Positions 56,591 to 64,000 of a DNA stretch of 64,000 nucleotides are shown here, piece after piece. Position 1 is the stretch's first letter. Every line of letters begins with the position of its first letter. This DNA is from Symbiotaphrina buchneri (lineage: Eukaryota; Ascomycota; Symbiotaphrinales; Symbiotaphrinaceae): NCBI GenBank assembly GCA_001599915.1, contig BCIG01000029.1, positions 4,654 through 68,653 on the forward strand. Direction: 5' to 3'. A program made the position numbers and the translations under genes. A model generated the notes under the pieces. It did no database searches and was not told the DNA's origin. It saw only the letters and a list, made by a program, of their open reading frames with translations.

Positions 56591-59086
56591 ATGCCGCACA
56601 CGAGAGCCATGTCGATGTCGGGCTCAGACCACTCCATCCACACCAGCAGCACCGACCCTGCCTACGAGACCACCTCGCTCAGCTCGCTGCCCGACTTCCA
56701 AGACCACGACAACGACCTGCTCCTCCGGCCACGCAAACGCCGGCGTCCCGCGCTCTCATGCAAGCAATGCCGCCTACGCAAGGTCAAATGCGACCGCGAG
56801 TTCCCCTCCTGCCGGCGGTGCAGCAACGCCGGGCACGGCAGCGCGTGCGCGTACAGCGATGATATTTTCCGGCACATGCGTGCCGAGGAGCATGCGGATT
56901 GTGAGGCTGGGTCGTCGAGGGGGAGTAGGGAGAGTCAGACGCCCGATGCGCAGCGGAGGGAGGGCGCGGGCTGGTATCGCCCTAGGACCCTGGCCGAGAG
57001 GACCTCGGCCCGGAGTGAGGAGGTGGATGAGAGCCTGCAGATGCGCACGGATTTGAGGATGTTGATGCCAGAGGAGGAGGAGGGGATGGCGCAGGCGGGC
57101 GCGATGTTGCTTAAGGGGAGGGATACCTCGACCAGGTTCTATGGGCAGTCGTATCCCATGAATACATACTCACATGTTCGTCCCTCATCTTTTCCCCCGT
57201 TGAACCGTCTATCGCGACGATCTACAGCCCATACTGCCCAGAACTGACTTCTTGAGCAGTTCCCTGAGCTCCGCGACTATATCTACGAGATCAAAGCCGC
57301 CAACCCGAAATTGAAGACCCTGCAATCCGACGTCAGCGCCTTCAAAGCACTCCGTCGAGCCACAGTTCCGACCGAGCATCCACCCTTGCCCGAACTAATG
57401 CCGTCTCGGGAGGTCGCCGACGAGCTGCTAGAAGACTACCTTGAGCGCTTCGAACGCACGCATCGCATTCTGCATATCCCCAGCTTCCGCAAAGCCTATG
57501 CCGCCTACTGGGCGAATCCCGCCAATGGCTCCGTGTCGTTCATCGCGCAGCTGCTTGCGCTTATGGCGTCGGTGCTGATCCTGCGGGAGACGGGCGAAAG
57601 CCCTTCTGACCCCGCTGCGTATCGTATCAACGATCTACGTCCACCCGGCGTCGCAGGCAGCACGCCGCGCGAAGTGGCCATCTCGTGGGTGCTCGCCGTG
57701 GACCACTGGCTACGGAACAACGCCACACGACGACCGAACATCACCCTAATCCAAACGCACTGCCTCGTGCAGCTCGCACGACGCATCAACGGGCTCACCA
57801 TCAACCGGACGTGGATCAGCACGAGCCACGTCGTCAAGCTCGCCATGAGCGCGGGCTACCACCGCGAAGAGCCGCCCAACAGCCACTACCCGGCGTCGCG
57901 CGCGCTGGCCCCGTTCCTGCTCGAGATGCGCCGCCGCGTGTGGGCCACGGTCGTCGAGGCCGACCTGCAGGCCGCCGTCGAGCGCGGCATGCCGCCCTCC
58001 GTGCGCGAGCTCGACTTCGATACCCTCCCGCCCCGGAACATCGACGACGACGACCTGCTCGAGCATGCGGCCGCCCTGCCAGAGGAGAAACCCCAAGGCG
58101 TCTGGACGGATACCGCGTTCCAGTCCGCACTCGCGCGCTCCCTCCCGCTGCGCCTCCGCATCTGCGCCCTCGTCAACGGCGCGCGCGTGCACGCGTCCTA
58201 CAGCGACGTGCTGGCGCTCGACGAAGCGCTCGCAACCGCCCTGCGCGCGCTGCCAGCGTGGCCGACGTCCTGCTCCGCCCGGGCGTCGCTGCACCGCGCG
58301 CTGCTGGACCTCTCGATCCGCCAGTCCTGCATCGCGCTGCACGCCCCCTTCGCGGCGCGCGCGCTCTCCCAGCCCCGCCTCATGCACTCGCGGCGCGCTA
58401 GCCTCGATGCCGCGGCGGCGATGCTGGGCGCGCTGCAGGCCCTGGCCCGCGCGGGAGAGCGCTCGCTGGTGTTTATGCGGAACGACGCGTTCCAGGCCGC
58501 GCTGACGGTGTGCCATGAGCTGTACGGCACGGGCGGCGCAGCATCATCGACGACGACGACGGCGTCGCAGCTAGTGAGCATCCCGGCGGTGGCGGATGCG
58601 CTGCTGGGGCTTGTGGAGGGCGCGCTGGAGGGCCTAGAGCGCAGAGCGATGGCGCTGCGTAAGGGGTTTAAGGAGTTCTATATGCTGAGCATGGTGCTGG
58701 CGATTGTCAAGGCGAAGTTGAATGCAACCGAGGCGGAGAGGGTGAAGAGGGACGCCGTGGAGAGGGTGGTCGAAAGTGCGTACCGCTTGTATAGTATCTG
58801 GGCGCCGTCGGCAGGGAAGGATGTTGAGGGGTCGCTGGTGTGCCAGGATGAGTTTGGAGCGGATGTCCCCATGGGGAGTGGGAATGGTGGAGCGATGGCT
58901 GCTGGTGCAGGTGCGCCGTGGCCGGCGATGCCGACGCCCGGAGGGTCGATGACGAGCGAGGAGGGTGTCGCTGGGATTGGAGGAGAGCCGGAGTTTGAGA
59001 TGCCAGGGGAGTTTGAGTTTGCGAATGAGGAGTCGATCTCGGATCTGTTTGGCTTGTGGAATCCCGAGGATGTGCTGAACCTCTAG
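56591..59086 (+). CDS. Zn2Cys6 transcription factor
   Basis: Two exons (56591-57175, 57260-59086) with an 84-bp intron give 803 residues. The zinc cluster CKQCRLRKVKCDREFPSC then RRCSNAGHGSAC follows basic RPRKRRRPALS at about residues 47-57. The fungal_trans domain covers about residues 250-550, with ERTHRILHIPSFRKAY and RRVWATVVEADLQAAVERG. The C-terminus is acidic with glycine-rich stretches, ending LFGLWNPEDVLNL, which suits an activation domain. The GC-rich third positions create long antisense frames that are not genes. It is probably a local regulator of the divergent oxidoreductase. Confidence 0.92.
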
Positions 59087-59460
59087 CGGTGGGGAAAGTG
59101 TATTAACAGGGGTTGTTTTGGTCGTGGTAGGGACGGGCTGGGAGCTACGGCTATGGGATGTACTAAAAGAGGCAGGGATTCTATGTACGAGTGGAAAAGT
59201 GGTCAGCGGCGTCTTTGTTAGGGTTATGCATCCCCTCTCACTTAGTTGATAAAAGTACCCTAATCAATCAACTCGACATCATCAATTGCTTCCTTACACA
59301 TTACTATTTCTGACAGGTGACGGTGTTAGTGGGCAGTGAGTCGATGACATACTTGATAGGTTATACTCCGAACAGCAGGAAGCAAAGCTGCGGTGCTAAT
59401 CAGAGAACTGTATTGTACATCTCCCAGCTTTCCATTCCGTAGACTCTTCTCAAGTCGAGC
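59087..59460. other. Convergent intergenic region
   Basis: About 370 bp between the 3' ends of the factor and the permease. Nothing was recognised. Confidence 0.5.
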
Positions 59461-61080
59461 TCAGATTTTAGACTCGCCAGAGAGAAACGCTCCCACCTTT
59501 CCAAACACTCCTCCTTTGCCCTTGGACGCCTTCTCCTCATCATCGGCATAGTACCGCCGACCGCCAACGAGATCGATGTTCTGGCGCTTGATATACAACG
59601 GCCCTCTGTAGTAGATCTTCGCGCCGATATACAGCACCAGCATCGCGACAACGCTGATATAGTTCGCGAAGAAGTTCTTCGCCGTCGTAGGCTCTCCCAG
59701 CGGCGCAACAGCGAGGTAGAACTCGATGATGATGAGGGCAATGCACCAGCACAGGCCGTAGTAGCTGACGAAGGGGTAGGTCCAGGTCTTCCAGGGCAGT
59801 TCACTGGGGGTATGGCCCTGGGCCTCCCAGGCCTTACGGAAGCGGATATGGCACAGGAAGATCATGCCCCAGACATACAGCGTGCACAGGGAGGTGAGGT
59901 TGGAGAACCAGCCGAAGACGGTGGCGCCGCTGTTGCTGACGTTCAGGTAGCACAGGCCGCCGCCGAGCAGGAACGTGATGATGATGCCGCCCCATGGCCG
60001 CCCCTGCTTGTCGCACTTGAGGAAGATCTTGGGCGCCATGCCGATGTGTGCGAGCCCGATGGGCGTCCGCGACCCCCCGTACCCTTGTGCGTTGCCCGAT
60101 GACAGCACCGAAATAAAGATGATGGCGTTCATGGCGTGTGCGAGACCGGGGATGCCGGCGTTGCGGTAGGCGATGACGAATGGCGACGCGTTGATGCCGG
60201 AGCCACCGAAGAGGTTGGGGTCGTTGGGCGACACGGTGATCGAGACCATGAGCGCGCCCAGAACGTAGAAGAGCGAGAGACGGATCCAGGTCGCGGAGAT
60301 GGCGCGGGGCACTGCGCGTTTGGGGTTGGCCGCCTCTGCGGCAACGATACCGGTCATTTCCGAGCCGCCCATGGCGAAGATACACGTCGACATGACCGAG
60401 AGGAAACCCTTGAAGCCGTTGGGGAATGGGTCGCTGTTCCAATACCGGAAGCCGATGGTGGTGTGATTCGGGCCGCCGCCGGCGCTGATGACGATACAGC
60501 TGATGATGACGACGAAGATCCACAAGAATTTGATGCTGGACATGATGACCTCGACCTCGCCGAACACGGTCACAGCGCACAAGTTGACGACGAGCATGAA
60601 GACCAGGAAGATCGAGAGCCAGCCGGCGGTGGGGACCGCCCCCGTCCAGAAGTTGAGCACCGTCACCACACCCTGCAGCTCGTTGGCCAGCGTGATGGCG
60701 TACGAAAACCAGTAGGCCCACCCGAGCGTGAACGCCGGGGCGTCATCGACGAACTTCCGCACCCACTGCGGGAACGCCGAGGCGACCGGGTACACGACGG
60801 CCAGCTCGCCGATGGCCTGGTTCACGGCCCAGGCGATGGAGCCTGCGATACAGTATCCGAGGAAGATACCGGCGGGCCCTCCGCTGACGAGAGACGTTCC
60901 CGAGCCCAGCCACAGACCCATCCCGATGGACGAGCCCATCGAGATCATGACCAGATGGCGGGAGCCCAGTGACCGGGCCAGCTCGGACTCGGCGCCATGA
61001 TCGGTGTGCCGGTAGTCGACGACTTCGCCAGGTGTAATTGGCTGTTGGCCGACGGCCTCCTGGTCGGTCTTCTCGTCCAT
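59461..61080 (-). CDS. Fungal amino acid permease (AAT/GABA-permease type)
   Basis: A single exon encodes 539 residues from MDEKTDQEAVGQQPI. The open frame extends 73 codons upstream, but the ATG at 61080 fits the usual short cytosolic start. The first helix block RHLVMISMGSSIGMGLWLGS and the following GPAGIFLGYCIAGSIAW are typical of yeast-type amino acid permeases, as is the FAMGGSEMTGIVAAEAANPK loop. Twelve helices are expected at the plasma membrane, with proton-coupled uptake of amino acids or related amines. Substrate not predictable. The gene adds to the nitrogen-acquisition theme of the region. Confidence 0.92.
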   Translation of the reverse strand: MDEKTDQEAVGQQPITPGEVVDYRHTDHGAESELARSLGSRHLVMISMGSSIGMGLWLGSGTSLVSGGPAGIFLGYCIAGSIAWAVNQAIGELAVVYPVASAFPQWVRKFVDDAPAFTLGWAYWFSYAITLANELQGVVTVLNFWTGAVPTAGWLSIFLVFMLVVNLCAVTVFGEVEVIMSSIKFLWIFVVIISCIVISAGGGPNHTTIGFRYWNSDPFPNGFKGFLSVMSTCIFAMGGSEMTGIVAAEAANPKRAVPRAISATWIRLSLFYVLGALMVSITVSPNDPNLFGGSGINASPFVIAYRNAGIPGLAHAMNAIIFISVLSSGNAQGYGGSRTPIGLAHIGMAPKIFLKCDKQGRPWGGIIITFLLGGGLCYLNVSNSGATVFGWFSNLTSLCTLYVWGMIFLCHIRFRKAWEAQGHTPSELPWKTWTYPFVSYYGLCWCIALIIIEFYLAVAPLGEPTTAKNFFANYISVVAMLVLYIGAKIYYRGPLYIKRQNIDLVGGRRYYADDEEKASKGKGGVFGKVGAFLSGESKI

Positions 61081-62842
61081 GTTCGATATGCTGGATAAAT
61101 CACGGGCTGGCTGCGAGATGGACTCAATATGCAGGGTTCCTGTGTGCTTCGAGAAGAAACCTAGAAGAATCCCTCCTTCTATTCCCCTGGGGGCGATCAC
61201 CAGGGGCATATATACCCCCTTCATCCATGACCTCCTTTCAGCTGGTGACGCTAAGCCATGACATGCTCCCCAGATATCGCCTCTTATCAGCGTTCCCAAG
61301 AGCCTCCTTATCTTACCAAGCCACTAAGGTACACGACCTTCCAAAGGCGGGCAGATGTTCGCATCGCAGCGTCGACAAGAGCATGTGCTAGAAGCGCTAG
61401 AAGGTTGTTGTGGGGCCCGGTGTGCCTGGCGCGCAAGCCACCCTGTCGGAACTGGCGGCACCTTATCTTCATACCAGGGGACCTACCTTTTACGGCCGCC
61501 GCATCCCGCCTGTGTGCAACCTGTTGTGCTCCTTGGCGTGTGATGTGCGTTGTGCCTTGCCCGGGCAAGTCGTCGTCATGGTGTTCCAATCCATAACTAT
61601 CCATGTCTTTAATTCGACGTCGATGATGCTGCTGCCTGGGTTGATCCTGCACGTTGCACGGCAGAGCATGTGAACCGGGAACTCAACCGTCAGCCCTAAC
61701 TTAACAACACACCCTCAGCACTCACCCAATGAAATCATCGGGAAACGGATTTTGATCCCTTATCAGCCTTTCCGCTATATCGAAGGACGCCCACCAATCA
61801 GAGCATGAATACACATCTTTGTGGCTTGGCCGCGCTACCGGAAGTGGGTGCAACCCTAACGGCGCCTCTGAAATGAGCCGAGCATTGCCCAGAAAGTATG
61901 GCTTGCTTGTTCTGCCTTGTCGCCGGCCAGGAAGGCTGCTGTGCCTCCTGCTATCTCTCTGTTATCTGCAAGCTACTTCAGCCTGGGTATACTAATTGGT
62001 AGAGACTGAGCTACTGTCGTCAAAGGTGGGGGAAGAGAGGCAGCGGCTGAGAGGCTGATGGACGAGTCGGAATTGCGCGGCCCACTGTACAGAAAGTTAA
62101 CTTTTGCATCAGGGTTGGATCATCACCATCACCTGCCCAATGCGGGTAGATGCGTAATGGTCCCTGCAGGCCAACAGCCGCTGTTATCTCTCTTACTGAG
62201 GCGCTATCAGATTACATTATGGCTATTGTAGTAAATAATATAGTTCGGTTGAATCACTTTTTTGGAAATCTGATACAGCATTCCTTTCGCGTCTTACGTC
62301 CCACAAAGACGTGTCCATGCCCTACTGTTGTGGGGTTGCTGGGCTTCAGGCCCTTAAGTCAGGTTTCTTGGCGTCGATAGGAGAGGATAAGGAGAGCTTC
62401 ATTCTACCTTCTAGTGAGTTAGTCAGGCAATCAACAACTTCTTTCAGTACTATGCTTTAACTACGAGTTTCCTTTTCGTGATATTCCATCCAGGTGGTGC
62501 GCCGCTACGACCGGTTTCCCGAGCCCTGAACTTCCTCCTATCCTTCTCTTCGGCCCTACCCCTTGGGCGCAGGGGACGAAGCTCCAGTCCTTTTACACTA
62601 CTTCATCTAAATGGAGATATTACGACTCACAAGCCAACTGTGACGCTTGGCTAAGAGGTCAGAGAGGGCAGAGAGGTTGGCCTCTTGAGCAGATATGATA
62701 TACGATACGAGGCAGCACGGGATACAGGCTATCATTGATATCGGTTCAGTAGACGTCATCCTGCATCATCAAGAACATGCTTGCTCCATTGTTGAAAGCC
62801 ATTCCATTGAGCTCAGGCCCGGGCTGATGATTACGCCCCAAG
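61081..62842. other. Long intergenic region
   Basis: About 1.76 kb without a supported gene. It includes the permease promoter. Overlapping open frames at 61258-61673 are not coding-like. No tRNA or repeat was recognised. Confidence 0.5.
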
Positions 62843-64000
62843 TTAGCCTATGGAGGTATCTGCAAGCGCCTGTGAGATCCCTCTGAGGACCTTTACGACC
62901 TTCTCCAGGAACGCTAGTTGTAATTCCAGTTCCCTCTGATTACTGTCGTCAGACATGACACCGAAAGCTCTGACATCTCCTTGAAGGCATAACTCCACGA
63001 CACTTGCATACCGGCGGCCCATCACCTCTTTCAGATCTGGATCGCGTGCCATCCCCAGAAGTTCAGCCTGCATCGGTTCAGCGGAGGCCACGCCAGATGC
63101 GGACTGCGGCTGCACCAGCACCTCTACCGGCGACCAGACCGCAATCTCCAGGAGCACGACGCCGAAAGAGTAAATGTCATAAATAGACCGGAAAGGAACT
63201 GGCGCCGGGCCCGTCCACCACCTGGCCGGATGCCGGTAAAGGTTCCGGATCGGGCTGTCGTCGGCGAGCTGCATGGAATCGGTTGCGGTAGCCCGGGATG
63301 AGCTGTATCCGAATATCCAAGGCTCCGAATAGGACACATTGGAGGCGATCGGCGCAGCGGCGGCGAACACGATGTTCTCACTCTGGATGTTTTCGTGGAA
63401 CCAGCCGACGGATTGGAATTTGCTGACGGCGACGGCTAGGCTGTGTGCCAGCTAGAATTTCCCCTCGAGCGACGGCCGACCAAGGTCACGGGATCCGGCA
63501 TTGCTCTCTTGCGGCTGTGGGTGACGGGATCGTTGAAAGGCAGTGCGCAGCGTGACCACCTCTAAATGAAGGGCACGATTCAGGCTCCTCATATCGAAGA
63601 CGATATTGAACGTGTAACGCCAGTCATGGTGGTAGAAACCTTTCGCTTGCGGGAGCCGGAAACTGTCCGCCTTTGTTGTCCCGAGGAATGCCACCAGTTC
63701 ATTCACTCTCTTAGACTGAGCGTCGAAATCGTTTTCCAGAGTTATTGGCGGCCCTTTTGTACGGTATACTCTCCACAAGCACCTGGTCCCGCCCCATGAC
63801 GCCTTGCGACAGGCCGTCGCGGATGGGAACCAGTCCAGACACGACGTTTCCATGGAACTCGATGTCAATGGGGATGGGCAGCGAGTTGAAGTCGATCTGT
63901 GGGTCCTCGCTGCCGACTACAAGCAGCCGCAGTCTGGCTAGACTATCCCAGCCAAGAGCCCTGCATTCTGCTGGCGTCGTTCACGGAGATGTGAAGCCGG
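62843..64000 (-). pseudogene. Kinase-like protein gene of fungal HeLo/HET type, damaged, runs off the window
   Basis: The order of motifs is that of the kinase-like domain found in many fungal incompatibility-type proteins. RVNELVAFLGTTKADSFRLP is followed by RPSLEGKF, LAHSLAVAVSKFQSVGWFHE, NIQSENIVF, then a PWIFGYSSSR segment in place of DFG, and DIYSFGVVLLEIAVW. HEN replaces the catalytic HRD and DFG is missing, as is common in this group, so it may never have been an active kinase. Two lesions are seen: an in-frame TAG at 63452-63454 between EGKF and LAHS, and a frame change at about 63740-63790 after VLVESIPYKRAA. The N-terminal part, where a HeLo-type domain might lie, is outside the window. 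Confidence 0.7.

Noticed and set aside
57746-58516. 256-codon minus-strand and overlapping plus-strand frames
   Set aside because: These are shadows of the Zn2Cys6 factor, whose domain structure is clear in the sense frame.
59834-60972. Long alternative frames on both strands in the permease
   Set aside because: They are histidine- and arginine-rich with no membrane pattern, while the permease frame carries full family motifs.

Overview
The window looks like an accessory region, possibly once subtelomeric, of a filamentous ascomycete; an Aspergillus/Penicillium-type Eurotiomycete is the best guess. The genes have short introns (about 46-124 bp) with GT...AG ends. The families are typical of such fungi: Zn2Cys6 and C2H2 transcription factors, MFS transporters of the quinate, hexose, Dal5 and DHA2 types, a PrpF-like isomerase, a TauD-type dioxygenase, an NmrA-like protein and an F-box protein. 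The species is an inference, since nothing here is a species marker. Exon boundaries were placed by eye; in almost every model the exon lengths sum to a multiple of three.

Layout. 1-4.1 kb: no recognisable gene. 4.1-5.9 kb: a fragment of a fungal PD-(D/E)XK-like protein carrying a YKAPHKL motif, and a secreted membrane-inserting protein of unknown family. 5.9-9.5 kb: AT-rich, gene-free DNA. 9.58-9.98 kb: the 3' end of a GH10 xylanase gene, cut off exactly at an interstitial TTAGGG telomere tract that is followed by a degenerate C-rich counterpart. 10.0-14.7 kb: CpG-depleted, decayed repeat DNA. 14.77-15.53 kb: tandem units of about 360-370 bp with inverted ends. From 16 kb the DNA becomes normal gene-dense sequence.

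16-61 kb is a run of metabolic modules. (a) 16.2-22.6 kb: quinate-permease-like transporter, PrpF-like isomerase and Zn2Cys6 regulator. (b) 23.3-25.5 kb: decayed F-box gene. (c) 26-31.6 kb: DHA2 efflux pump, then a TauD-like dioxygenase divergent from a Dal5/Soa1-type transporter, with five GATA-factor sites packed into their shared promoter. (d) 32-37.9 kb: alpha/beta hydrolase, shortened C2H2 factor, decayed acyltransferase, sulfotransferase-like protein. (e) 38.2-46.3 kb: two Gfo/Idh/MocA oxidoreductases around a hexose-type transporter, plus a Zn2Cys6 regulator, all on the minus strand. (f) 48-52 kb: NmrA-like protein and a second DHA2 transporter. (g) 52.4-61.1 kb: a DUF1989-NodB deacetylase fusion with lesions in its first domain, an AIF-like FAD oxidoreductase divergent from a Zn2Cys6 regulator, and an amino acid permease. 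The window ends in a damaged kinase-like gene.

Most modules pair a transporter with oxidative or hydrolytic enzymes and a local regulator, as in nutrient scavenging. The nitrogen/sulfur theme recurs: TauD plus Dal5-like transporter under GATA sites, the ureide-type fusion, and the amino acid permease. Several genes are decaying beside intact ones. The strongest leads are the interstitial telomere junction, the neighbouring satellite, the putative sulfonate module and the DUF1989-NodB fusion. No tRNA, rRNA or CRISPR array was seen.
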